From JAWRCU01 sp033542235 (lineage in GTDB: Bacteria; Pseudomonadota; Alphaproteobacteria; Rhizobiales; Rhizobiaceae): 64,000 nucleotides of DNA. This document shows positions 50,887 to 59,755 of this stretch, one piece after another. How positions within the stretch are numbered: the first letter of the stretch is position 1; each line of letters opens with the position of its first letter. The translations under genes were made by a program, and so were the position numbers. The stretch covers positions 248,001 through 312,000 of the forward strand of contig NZ_JAWRCU010000005.1 of NCBI RefSeq assembly GCF_033542235.1, read 5' to 3'. The notes beneath the pieces were generated by a model that worked only from the letters and a program-made list of their open reading frames with translations, did no database searches and was not told where the DNA came from.

Positions 50887-52026
50887 ATGAGGTCCTGCAC
50901 AAGGAACGTACTCAACTGCCGAATGTGCTTTGCTGCTTGTAGTGTTTTATTGTTGTTGGAGGGCTGTGGGGAACCGAAGCAGGCGGCGATACAACCAACG
51001 AAGCCAGCGGTAGGGGTCCGTCCGGCCGTCATGAAAGGGGTCAAGCAATCCTTCGTATTTGTTGGACGGATCCAGGCGGTCAACAAGGTGGAAGTTCGCG
51101 CACGCGTGGAGGGCTTTCTCGAAAAGGCTCTCTTCCGGGAGGGCCAGGATGTGAAGGCCGGCGACTTGCTCTACCAGATCGAAAAAGTGCAGTTCCAGGC
51201 GCAGGTGGACCAGGCCAACGCAAACTTGGCCTCCGCCGAGGCAGAGACCACAAACGCCGAGCTTCAATACAACCGCAGCTTGGAGCTCTCGAAAAAGGAG
51301 TTCAGCGCGCAGTCCGTTGTTGACCAGAATAAGGCTACTCTCGACAGCAGCAGAGCAAAGGTCCTGCAGATGCAGGCTGCGTTGAAGCAGGCGGAGGTGA
51401 ATCTCCAGTACACCGACATTCATTCACCGATCGACGGCCGTGTCGGCCGCACGACTTACACAGTAGGCAATCTGGTCAATCCGGCCAGCGGGATCCTGGC
51501 CACCATCGTCAGCCAAGACCCGATCTATGTCCTGTTCCCGGTCAGCGTGCGCGATCTTGAGATTCTGCGTGAAGCACGCCGCAAGGAGGGTGGCGGCCTT
51601 GCCAAGATCGAGATCCTGATCCGCCTCTCAAATGGCAGCGACTATCCCCAGCGGGGCGTTTGGAATCTGACTGATCCGCAAGTCGACCAGCAGACCGACA
51701 CTCTCATCATGCGAGCCATAATCCCCAACCCGGAAGGGCAACTCATCGACGGCGAGTTGGTAACCGCCGTGATTCAGGAACGGCAGGAGGAGCCGCGGCT
51801 GGTAGTTCCGCAGGCGGCCCTGCAGGTCGACCAATCGGGCTATTACGTCCTGGTGGTCGACAATCAGCACAAAGTGGGACAGCGGCCAATCCAGACGGGG
51901 CCAAACGAGGATACTGACGTGGTGATTACTTCAGGCCTGCGCGAAGGAGAAAACGTGATCGTCGACGGTATTCAAAAAGTGCGGCCGGGCCAAGAGGTAC
52001 AGGAAACAGCGATCGCGGGCGGATAG
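50887..52026 (+). CDS. RND efflux membrane fusion lipoprotein (AcrA/MexA-like)
   Basis: 379 residues. A lipoprotein signal ends with LLLLEGC (lipobox, Cys about residue 27). Lipoyl-domain halves are seen in VEVRARVEGFLEKALFREGQ and VNLQYTDIHSPIDGRVGRT, separated by a helical hairpin rich in Gln/Glu/Ala; the beta-barrel part (DPIYVLFPVSVRDLEI) and C-terminal membrane-proximal domain (GLREGENVIVDGIQKVRPGQ) follow. It links the inner-membrane pump to an outer-membrane channel. It ends immediately before the pump gene. Confidence 0.92.
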   Translation: MRSCTRNVLNCRMCFAACSVLLLLEGCGEPKQAAIQPTKPAVGVRPAVMKGVKQSFVFVGRIQAVNKVEVRARVEGFLEKALFREGQDVKAGDLLYQIEKVQFQAQVDQANANLASAEAETTNAELQYNRSLELSKKEFSAQSVVDQNKATLDSSRAKVLQMQAALKQAEVNLQYTDIHSPIDGRVGRTTYTVGNLVNPASGILATIVSQDPIYVLFPVSVRDLEILREARRKEGGGLAKIEILIRLSNGSDYPQRGVWNLTDPQVDQQTDTLIMRAIIPNPEGQLIDGELVTAVIQERQEEPRLVVPQAALQVDQSGYYVLVVDNQHKVGQRPIQTGPNEDTDVVITSGLREGENVIVDGIQKVRPGQEVQETAIAGG

Positions 52027-55000
52027 ATGATCTCCGATATTTTCGTTGATCGGCCGAGGCTTGCGTTTGTCGTAGCGATCGTCATCACCTTTGCCGGTTT
52101 GATCGCGATGTCGGAAATTCCCGTCGCGCAATTTCCCGAAATCGTGCCGCCGCAAGTGTCGTTGAACACACTTTACCCCGGCGCCGACGCCGAGGTCGTC
52201 GAAGCAACCGTCGCCCAACCGATCGAGCAACAGATCAACGGTGTCGACAATGCACTGTATTACCAATCGGTGAGCGGTGCCGATGGCAGCTACTCCCTGA
52301 CTGTCACTTTCGCGCTCGGCACCGATCCGGACATCAATACGGTCAATGTTCAGAACCGTGCTCAGCTCGCAACCCCGCTCCTGCCCGAGGTGGTGCAGCG
52401 CGGTGGCCTGACCATCAGGAAAAAATCGGCGGCCCTGCTTCAGGTCATCAACATCTATTCGCCGAAAAACACCCACGACGCTCTGTTCCTCAACAATTAT
52501 GCGACGATCAATATTATCGATGCCCTGTCGCGTATCCACGGCGTCGGGCAGGCGACCTTGTTTGGCCCGCTCGACTATTCCCTGCGTCTGTGGCTCGACC
52601 CCGATCGCCTCGCAGCCTTCCAGCTGACGCCGGCAGATGTGGTCACGGCTGTGCAGAGCCAAAACATTCAGGCCGCGCTGGGTCGGATCGGTGCGGCTCC
52701 GAGCCCGCAATTCCAGCAATTTCAACTGACTATTACGACGCTGGGGCGCCTAACGCGAACCGATCAATTCGACAACATTGTCGTTCGCGCCAATCCCGAT
52801 GGGTCGTTCGTACGCGTGAAGGACGTGGCTCGAGTCGATCTGGGTGCCAAAACCCAGGAGCGTTATAGCCGCTACAATGGTGCGCCCGCGGCGGCGATCG
52901 GCATCTATCAGTCACCCGGCGCCAACGCCGTCGAGGTCGCTCGCCAAGTGCGCGAAACAATGGACAGGTTGAAGCAGGCCTTTCCCGACGACCTTGCATA
53001 TGATGTCTTTTTCGACACGACGGTCTTCGTGACCGCCACCGTCGCAGAGGTCATTCGCACGCTTGTGATAGCATTCGTGCTGGTGGGGCTCGTCGTGTTT
53101 CTGTCCCTCGGCAAACTGCGGACGACCTTGATTCCGCTTATCGCCGTCCCCGTGTCGATCATCGGCACGTTCGCGGTCATGCTTGTGATCGGCTATTCCG
53201 CCAATACGGTGTCGCTGCTCGCTCTTGTCCTCGCCATCGGCATTGTCGTGGACGACGCGATCGTCGTGATTGAGAATGTCGAACGGACGATCGAAGAAAA
53301 TCCCGAGCTGTCGATTCCAGAGGCAACCAAGAAGGCCATGGCGGAGATAACCGGCCCGATCATCGCTATCTCGCTCGTACTCCTATCAGTGTTTGTGCCC
53401 GTGGCGTTTATTCCCGGGATAAGCGGTCAGCTCTTTCGCCAATTCGCAGTGGCCGTCTCGGTTTCAATGGTCATCTCGGCGGTCAACGCTCTGAGTTTGA
53501 GCCCGGCGCTTTGCTCCGTGCTGCTGAAGCGCGGGGAAACGCAACGTGGTCCCATGCGCCATGTCTTGAACTGGATTGATCGGGGGCGCGACGGCTACGT
53601 GTCCGTCGTTCGCCGCCTCGTGCGGGTGGCGGTGGTTGGCCTGGTGGCAGTGGCCGCGTTCGCAGCCGCTTCGTGGGGCTTGCTAAGGATCACTCCGCAA
53701 GGATTTCTGCCGGCCGAGGATCAGGGCGCTTTCTTTGCCGCCGTGCGGCTGCCGGAGGGCGCCTCGACCAATCGAACCGAACAGCTCGTCGCGCAAGTAG
53801 AAGACATGATTAGACCGATTCCGGGCGTGCAGGGTGTCTTGTCAGTCGTCGGTCTCAATTTCATCGACTATGTCGCCGCCTCGAACCAAGCCTTCTTTGT
53901 CGTTCGGCTGAAGCCTTATGACGAGCGCACTGACAAATCGCAAACCGTCGATGCGATCATCGCACGCTTGCGACCACAGTTGGCCTCGATCCAAGGCGCC
54001 ATCGTGTTCCCCTTCAACCTGCCGCCAATCCTCGGCCTGGGCAACACCGGGGGGTTCCAATACGTGCTTGAGGCGTTGCAAGGCCAGACGCCGCGCGATC
54101 TCGCGGCCGTGACTCGAGGCCTGCTGGTTGGCGCCAATCAGCAGCCCGAACTTGCTGGCGTCTTCAGCACCTTCGCCGCCGACACGCCGCAGGTCCATCT
54201 CGACGTCGATCGCGACAAGGCGCAAGTGTTGGGCGTCAAGATCAGCGATATCTTCAACGCGCTCCAGTCCACGTTCGGCGGCTTCTACGTCAACGACTTC
54301 AACCTCTTCGGCCGCACCTGGCAGGTGAATGTTCAGGCTGAAGCGCCGTTTCGCGATGCCATCACAGACATCTATCGCGTCTACGTGCGCAGCAAAACCG
54401 GAGCAATGGTCCCGCTCCGGGCGCTGGCTCAGGCGCAGCTTATCCAGGGCCCGCCGGCACTGGTCCGGTACAATGGTTTCCGTGCCTCGCTCATCAATGG
54501 CGCGCCCAAGCCCGGCTACAGTTCTGGCCAGGCATTGACGGCGATGGAGCGAATTTCAGCCGCCACTCTTCCTGCCGGCTACAGCTTCGAATGGACGGGT
54601 ACGGCACTGCAGGAAAAGGTCGCAAGCGGCCAGACCGGGATCGTACTCGGCCTCGCCGTGTTCTTCGCTTATCTCTTTCTCGTCGCCCTCTACGAAAGCT
54701 GGAATATCCCGATACCGGTGCTTCTGTCAGTCACAGTCGCTGTCCTCGGGGCAATATTTGCTGTCGAGTGGTCGGGACTCGCATTCGATGTCTATGCTCA
54801 GATAGGTCTCGTGGTGCTAGTGGCGCTCGCTGCCAAAAATGGGATTCTGATCGTCGAATTCGCGGTCCAGCAACGGCGTCAAGGTAAGTCGATCCTGGAC
54901 TCGGCGGTCGAAGGTGCACGCCTCCGATTCCGGCCGGTGATGATGACGAGCTTCGCCTTCATATTCGGCCTTTTGCCGCTCGTCATTGCCCAAGGCGCCG

Positions 55001-55182
55001 GAGCGCTCAGCCGGCGGGCTGTGGGTACCCCGGTGTTCGGCGGCATGCTTGCTGCGGCTCTTGTCGGGGTTTTTGTCATCCCGATGCTTTACGCGGTGTT
55101 TCAGTGGCTTCGGGAACATTCGATCCATCGAAGTCGCTCATCAAAAACCGGGACCAGCTCGGATTCTTCAGTCGGATCGTGA
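52027..55182 (+). CDS. RND efflux inner-membrane pump, HAE1 family (AcrB/MexB-like)
   Basis: 1051 residues, full length, 12 membrane segments with two large periplasmic loops. N-terminus FVDRPRLAFVVAIVITFAGL is typical of HAE1 pumps. The proton-relay Asp pair is in IGIVVDDAIVVIENVERT (about 405). QIGLVVLVALAAKNGILIVE (second half) and RFRPVMMTSFAF are other family hallmarks. It exports hydrophobic drugs or toxins using the proton gradient. No outer-membrane TolC/OprM gene follows, so it must use a channel encoded elsewhere. No regulator gene is directly adjacent. Confidence 0.94.
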   Translation: MISDIFVDRPRLAFVVAIVITFAGLIAMSEIPVAQFPEIVPPQVSLNTLYPGADAEVVEATVAQPIEQQINGVDNALYYQSVSGADGSYSLTVTFALGTDPDINTVNVQNRAQLATPLLPEVVQRGGLTIRKKSAALLQVINIYSPKNTHDALFLNNYATINIIDALSRIHGVGQATLFGPLDYSLRLWLDPDRLAAFQLTPADVVTAVQSQNIQAALGRIGAAPSPQFQQFQLTITTLGRLTRTDQFDNIVVRANPDGSFVRVKDVARVDLGAKTQERYSRYNGAPAAAIGIYQSPGANAVEVARQVRETMDRLKQAFPDDLAYDVFFDTTVFVTATVAEVIRTLVIAFVLVGLVVFLSLGKLRTTLIPLIAVPVSIIGTFAVMLVIGYSANTVSLLALVLAIGIVVDDAIVVIENVERTIEENPELSIPEATKKAMAEITGPIIAISLVLLSVFVPVAFIPGISGQLFRQFAVAVSVSMVISAVNALSLSPALCSVLLKRGETQRGPMRHVLNWIDRGRDGYVSVVRRLVRVAVVGLVAVAAFAAASWGLLRITPQGFLPAEDQGAFFAAVRLPEGASTNRTEQLVAQVEDMIRPIPGVQGVLSVVGLNFIDYVAASNQAFFVVRLKPYDERTDKSQTVDAIIARLRPQLASIQGAIVFPFNLPPILGLGNTGGFQYVLEALQGQTPRDLAAVTRGLLVGANQQPELAGVFSTFAADTPQVHLDVDRDKAQVLGVKISDIFNALQSTFGGFYVNDFNLFGRTWQVNVQAEAPFRDAITDIYRVYVRSKTGAMVPLRALAQAQLIQGPPALVRYNGFRASLINGAPKPGYSSGQALTAMERISAATLPAGYSFEWTGTALQEKVASGQTGIVLGLAVFFAYLFLVALYESWNIPIPVLLSVTVAVLGAIFAVEWSGLAFDVYAQIGLVVLVALAAKNGILIVEFAVQQRRQGKSILDSAVEGARLRFRPVMMTSFAFIFGLLPLVIAQGAGALSRRAVGTPVFGGMLAAALVGVFVIPMLYAVFQWLREHSIHRSRSSKTGTSSDSSVGS

Positions 55183-55768
55183 AGCGAACGAGTTTGGCTG
55201 GGGCACCCGTGGCGCGAATACGACCTTGCCGAAGGCGAGTATCTGACCCGTCGCAAAGCCATTCCTTGCCCTCGACCCCTGTATCATCGACAACTTTGTT
55301 CTACATTTGTTCACAGCATCATGACCAGGGATCGCTCCGAGCTGCTCGCGACCTTGGATGTCGGATCGACGGTATTCGAATAGTCCTGCCGTCCGCTTGT
55401 CCTGGGGCAGGGCCCGGACAGCCACGTTTCAGATTCCTGGTCGTTGGAGGGCACGGGGCTTTCCCGTTGGATGCCCTCGTGGCAGCCGACGGCTCAGAGG
55501 ACTGCCCGAGGAGGCTTCCGGTATGAAGCCCGCTCGCCAAGCGGATTGCCGATTTTCCTGTTGGCATCGAAGGGCATCCGAACTCGCTCGCAGCCGATTT
55601 GGGAGAGAGGCGCGAGTCAAACCGCAGGTTATGGGGGTCACGGATAGGGATCTCGGCGATGGCGCGGCTACGGACATAAGTCGCATAAGATAGATTATGG
55701 AACTTCCCGAGGTTGGCCGCGCAACGCCGCCAGGACGCTTCCGCTTCTCAGCTGCCTGACCGCAAGGA
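55183..55768. other. Intergenic region after the RND operon
   Basis: About 590 bp without a supported gene. Short open frames in several registers have protein-like patches, which could mean a frameshifted relic, but no family is recognised. No clear terminator hairpin with U-run was found for the efflux operon. Confidence 0.45.
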
Positions 55769-56728
55769 TCACTGATAGACCGCCTCATGCAGGCCGCGGA
55801 TGTATCCGATGGCGTAAAGGCGACCGAACGCCGAGTAACCAGCATCTTCGTTGCTGTCGCCTTCAACCGTCGGAACGTGATCTGGCCGCAAGACGCCGTC
55901 GAACCCGATATCCCTGTAGGCCTTCATGCAGGCGAGCATGTCCGTCTTGCCGGCATCGTGCCAGGTCTCCTCGAAGCGCGTGGGAGTACCGTTCACATCA
56001 CGGAAATGCACGAAGCTGATCTTGTCGCCGAACCTGCGGATGACCGAAGGCAGGTCGTCCGTCATCAGTGTGAAGTTGCCTTGGCAAAGGGTGATCGTGT
56101 TGCTGGCTGAAGGCAACATATCCACAAGCCGCTGATAGTTGTCGACGCTCCGCATGATACGGCTGACGCCCTTGATCGGCGTGATCGGAGGATCGTCAGG
56201 GTGCATCGACAATTTCACCCCTGCCCTTTCCGCCACTGGAAGAGTCTTCTTCAGAAAGTACTCCAGATTGGCCCAGAGTTCTTCTTCACTGATCGGAGGG
56301 TTGGACGTGATGTCGTCGGGCACTTCGTCGATATTGAAGCTGGTCACGACCGAACCGCCGCGGCTAGGCGTTGCGAGGTTGGTTCGCACCCAGTTGAAGT
56401 CGGTCATCCACTCGTAGCACCAGACGGGGATGCCGAGCTTACCCATATTGGTCAGGAGTTCGAGCACGACCTCGATCTCCTCGTCACGGCCCGGCAGGCC
56501 GCGCTTGGTCCTGTTGAGCGGCGGCCGCGCTTCGATCACCTTGAGCGCGAAGCCGCCCTGCTCATAGAGGTCGACCATGCGCTTGAGCGGAGCGAGGTCG
56601 CATACACGCTCTCCCGGCTGCAGTATTTCGAATGGCAGGCCGCCTACCGCAAGGTCTACACCCGCCTGCTTGGCCAGCTTCCACAAACGGCTGGGGGTCG
56701 GAGGGATGAACTCGGCGATCTCAAGCAT
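55769..56728 (-). CDS. uxuA: Mannonate dehydratase
   Basis: 319 residues, UxuA family (xylose-isomerase-like TIM barrel). Characteristic motifs: LSMHPDDPP (metal and substrate ligands), TLCQGNFTLM, ISFVHFRDVNG and the C-terminal LRPDHVPT. It dehydrates D-mannonate to 2-keto-3-deoxygluconate in hexuronate breakdown. It is shorter than E. coli UxuA (394 residues), with fewer insertions. Last gene of the minus-strand ABC operon, so the importer probably takes up a glucuronate- or mannonate-related compound. No KDG kinase or KDPG aldolase gene is in the window. AGGAATCCGTCA precedes the ATG. Confidence 0.9.
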   Translation of the reverse strand: MLEIAEFIPPTPSRLWKLAKQAGVDLAVGGLPFEILQPGERVCDLAPLKRMVDLYEQGGFALKVIEARPPLNRTKRGLPGRDEEIEVVLELLTNMGKLGIPVWCYEWMTDFNWVRTNLATPSRGGSVVTSFNIDEVPDDITSNPPISEEELWANLEYFLKKTLPVAERAGVKLSMHPDDPPITPIKGVSRIMRSVDNYQRLVDMLPSASNTITLCQGNFTLMTDDLPSVIRRFGDKISFVHFRDVNGTPTRFEETWHDAGKTDMLACMKAYRDIGFDGVLRPDHVPTVEGDSNEDAGYSAFGRLYAIGYIRGLHEAVYQ

Positions 56729-56774
56729 TGACGGATTCCTCGAGCAGAAAGTGTGACCGTTGAGTTGGTTCAGA

Positions 56775-57518
56775 TCAGCGGCGATGCTTCTGGGCAGCGC
56801 GCCAGGTCTCGTATTCACCCTGTGCCTCTGGGCTCAGCGGATAATATTTGCGCAGATCGGCACCTTGGGAGAGCCTGAGCTTGGAGAACTCTTCCCACTC
56901 CACGTGCTGGCTTGCCCGCTCCAGCAACTCCTCCGCCTTCGCGATCGGCACGACGACCGCACCGTCATCGTCGGCAATGATGATGTCGCCCGGAAAAACG
57001 AGTGCGTTGCCGCAGGCGATCGGGACGTTGACGGCGAAGGGAATGATGTTGGTCTGGGTGTGGTAGTTCGGGGTGACGCCGCGGATCCAGTAGCCCAGGT
57101 CGAGCTTGAAGGCCTCGGCGGAATCGCGGATGCAGCCGTCGATGACCACGCCTGCTCCGCCACGTCCGGCGAAGTAGGTCAACATCATCTCGCCGAAGAC
57201 ACCGCTGGCCATGTCACCGCGCGCGTCCACGACAACCACGTCGCCGGCCTGTGCGTGATAGAGCACATGCCGATGCAATTGCTTTTCCGGGTCGTCGTAT
57301 TCGCTCGCCCCGTAGATATCCTCACGCTTGGGCATGAATTGCAACGTCAGCGCGGGGCCGGCGATCGAGCGCCCCTTTGAATGCGCGACCGGTCCGCGGA
57401 TTTGGGTGTCGCGGATTCCCATGAGGTTCAATTCTCCGGCAGCGGTCGCGCTGCCGATGGTGCCAAGTGCCTCTACGAGGGCACGCGAGGGACGTTTGAT
57501 GTCGGGTGTGTGAGTCAC
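56775..57518 (-). CDS. RraA-like protein (possible HMG/oxaloacetate-type aldolase)
   Basis: 247 residues, RraA/MenG-like fold. The family core is GDVVVVDARGDMASGVFGEM, then GAGVVIDGCIRDSAEAF, with Gly-rich loop and Arg-Asp residues that bind substrate and metal in 4-hydroxy-4-methyl-2-oxoglutarate aldolases. It is not the RNase E regulator proper, which is shorter (~160). In sugar operons such proteins likely act as retro-aldolases or decarboxylases on keto acids. Start is GTG with AGGA upstream. Next to mannonate dehydratase, it could cleave a keto-deoxy acid. Confidence 0.82.
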   Translation of the reverse strand: MTHTPDIKRPSRALVEALGTIGSATAAGELNLMGIRDTQIRGPVAHSKGRSIAGPALTLQFMPKREDIYGASEYDDPEKQLHRHVLYHAQAGDVVVVDARGDMASGVFGEMMLTYFAGRGGAGVVIDGCIRDSAEAFKLDLGYWIRGVTPNYHTQTNIIPFAVNVPIACGNALVFPGDIIIADDDGAVVVPIAKAEELLERASQHVEWEEFSKLRLSQGADLRKYYPLSPEAQGEYETWRAAQKHRR

Positions 57519-57556
57519 TGGATAGAATCCTGAGAAGCGGGGCAGCCGGGGCGCTG

Positions 57557-57586
57557 TCCGGCCCGGCCATGGAAGTCCGGGCCGGA
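57557..57586 (-). other. Stem-loop after the binding-protein gene
   Basis: TCCGGCCCGG and CCGGGCCGGA form a 10-bp perfect stem with a 10-base loop, seven bases beyond the binding-protein stop on the minus strand. No U-run follows. Probably a 3'-protecting or partly terminating hairpin that sets binding-protein excess over the RraA-like and UxuA products. Confidence 0.6.
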
Positions 57587-57593
57587 ACAATGG

Positions 57594-58868
57594 CTACTTG
57601 ATCTTTAGCTTTTCGATTTCCGCAGTCGCCCACGCGACCGCTGCGTCGGCGCTCTCGCCGTCCACCAGCATCCGCTGAATCGACTGCGTCACGACCTTGG
57701 CGTTGAAGACGGCCGACGCCCAGGCTGTCGGAGGGCCGGCGTAACCGTCGACCACACCGTTCTTTGCCATCTCGCCGAGCTGAGCAAAGTCGGGATTGTC
57801 CTTGAACAAGGGCATGCTCGTGTAGAGTGCCGGATAGATGGGTAGCCAGCGCCCGCCAACCGTGTTGATGACCTCTTCGTAGCGCTTCGGCTCGAAAAAG
57901 TATGTCAGCCAGGCCTTTGCATCATCCGGGCGCTTCGTGTCCTTGCTCACCATCCAGGCGAACGAGGAGATCATCGTCGCGGAGCGCCCCTTCTCGCCCG
58001 GGCCGCGGGGAATGGGGATAAGGGCGGTGTCGGCGAGGAGGTCGGGATCGTTGTCGACCATCCACTGATAGACGCTCGGCGGGTTCATGATGAATGCGGC
58101 GCGGCCCGTCTGGTAGGCGGTATTGTTGCCGGCATCGTCCCAACTCAAGGTGCTGCGCGGGATCGTGCCTTCGGCGAACATGTCGGCGATGAACTGGTAG
58201 CCAGCCACTGTCTCGGCGGAATTCCAGGTCACCTGGGTGCCATCCGGATTGAACATCGCGCCACCGAAGGACCAGACGATCATGCGCGTCAGCGTCTCGG
58301 AATCGTTGGCCGTGCCGGTGGGATGCCCGAACGCCGTGATGGTCGGATCCTTCTCCAGGATGGCCTTGGAGGCGGCTCGCAGCTCTTCCAGGGTGGTCGG
58401 CAAATTCATTCCGACCTCCTGCAGGAGATCCTTGCGTGCGAACATCGGCACGACATCTACCTCTAGAGGAATACCGAGCGCCTTGCCGTCGTACATCACG
58501 GCCGAAACCGTGCTCTCGTAGACGCCACCCTCCACCGACCGCATCTGTGCGAGGATGTCACCTAGCGGCATCGTGACGCCGAGATTGGCGTAGTACTGCA
58601 CCTGGGGGCTGACCTGCATGAACACGTCGGGCAACGCGCCGCCCTGGATCGCGGCGGCGAGCCGCTCGTTGAGCACATTTGCCGGAACGATGGTGTACTC
58701 TACCGAGATACCGCGCTCGCGGCCAAACTCCTGAGCCATCTCCGTTATGCGGTCGTCAGCCTTCTGATTGAAGGCCTGCAGCGCCCAGATCGTCAGATCT
58801 GCTGCCTGAACGCCATGCGGCAGCATGAATGCCGCCGTTGCCAAGAGGGCAATTACAAGCTTCTTCAT
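57594..58868 (-). CDS. CUT1-type ABC importer, family 1 solute-binding protein
   Basis: 424-residue precursor with a classical signal peptide (MKKLVIALLATAAFMLPHGV, cleavage near VQA-A). The mature protein is SBP_bac_1: LTIWALQAFNQKADDRITEM, QGGALPDVFMQVSPQVQYY, GIPLEVDVVPMFARKDLL. The ATG at 58868 is preferred over the GTG one codon earlier since GGAGGAGACGTG precedes it at the right distance. It is the third gene of the IclR-controlled operon and precedes the catabolic genes. Confidence 0.92.
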   Translation of the reverse strand: MKKLVIALLATAAFMLPHGVQAADLTIWALQAFNQKADDRITEMAQEFGRERGISVEYTIVPANVLNERLAAAIQGGALPDVFMQVSPQVQYYANLGVTMPLGDILAQMRSVEGGVYESTVSAVMYDGKALGIPLEVDVVPMFARKDLLQEVGMNLPTTLEELRAASKAILEKDPTITAFGHPTGTANDSETLTRMIVWSFGGAMFNPDGTQVTWNSAETVAGYQFIADMFAEGTIPRSTLSWDDAGNNTAYQTGRAAFIMNPPSVYQWMVDNDPDLLADTALIPIPRGPGEKGRSATMISSFAWMVSKDTKRPDDAKAWLTYFFEPKRYEEVINTVGGRWLPIYPALYTSMPLFKDNPDFAQLGEMAKNGVVDGYAGPPTAWASAVFNAKVVTQSIQRMLVDGESADAAVAWATAEIEKLKIK

Positions 58869-58905
58869 CACGTCTCCTCCGAGGTTGAAGCGTCCAGACA
58901 GTTCG

Positions 58906-59748
58906 TCATCCCTTCACGCTGCCCGCAGCCAATCCTTCGACGATGTATTTTTGCGCCACGATGTAGATGATCAGGATGGGAACGATGGCGATGACGGAAC
59001 TGGCCATGAGCTGCCCCCAGATGAAGGTGTCGCCCATGATCAGCCCGGTCAGTCCGGCGGTGAATGTCTTGGTGTCGTTGGAATGGACGAACACCAACGC
59101 ATAGAGGAACTCGTTCCATGCGTGGGTGAAGGCGAAGAGCGCAACGACTGCAAGGCCGGGTATGGCGATCGGCAGCACGACACGGGTCAGAGTCTGAAAG
59201 CGGCTCGCGCCGTCCATTACCGCCGCCTCGTCCAGTTCGATGGGGATGGTGCGGAAATAGCCGATCAGCATCCATGTGCAGAAGGGCACGGTGAAGGTCA
59301 GGTAGGCAATGATGAGGCCGAGCTTGGTATTCATCAGGCCAAGCGACTGCAGCACCAGGAAGAGCGGGATGAACAGGAGCGACGGCGGCAGCAGATAAGC
59401 CGTGACGATGGTGCGGGCAGCGACGCTGCGGCCCCGGAATCTCATTCGAGCGACGGGATAGGCGGCAAGCGCGCCGATCGCTGCCGAAATCAAGGTCACG
59501 GCGATCGCGACCTGCGCGCTGTTCCAGACGAACTGAAGAAAGTTGGACTTGAAGAGGGCCGCCTCGAAGTTCGAGAACGTAGGCCGCATCGGATAGAGCG
59601 TGGGCGGCGAGGAATAGACCTCGCGCGACGTCTTCAAGGATGTAACGACGATCCAGTAGATCGGCGCCAGAGCCCATAAGAGAGCAAGCACCACACCGAT
59701 CGCGGTGGCGATTGGACGGATGAGCCTTTCTGTCCGGCCTTGAACCAT
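58906..59748 (-). CDS. CUT1-type ABC importer, permease (MalG-like)
   Basis: 280 residues with six membrane segments. N-terminal IATAIGVVLALLWALAPIYW is the first. The EAA loop is DEAAVMDGASRFQTLTRVVL, and the C-terminus AQKYIVEGLAAGSVKG is the canonical MalG-type tail that docks with the ATPase. It begins 7 bp after the partner permease gene. Confidence 0.93.
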   Translation of the reverse strand: MVQGRTERLIRPIATAIGVVLALLWALAPIYWIVVTSLKTSREVYSSPPTLYPMRPTFSNFEAALFKSNFLQFVWNSAQVAIAVTLISAAIGALAAYPVARMRFRGRSVAARTIVTAYLLPPSLLFIPLFLVLQSLGLMNTKLGLIIAYLTFTVPFCTWMLIGYFRTIPIELDEAAVMDGASRFQTLTRVVLPIAIPGLAVVALFAFTHAWNEFLYALVFVHSNDTKTFTAGLTGLIMGDTFIWGQLMASSVIAIVPILIIYIVAQKYIVEGLAAGSVKG

Positions 59749-59755
59749 TTGCGGC

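Noticed and set aside
55183..55768. Possible structural RNA or relic gene behind the RND operon
   Set aside because: Compared by eye with RNase P, tmRNA and tRNA patterns, no match was seen, and no frame is continuous enough to call a gene.
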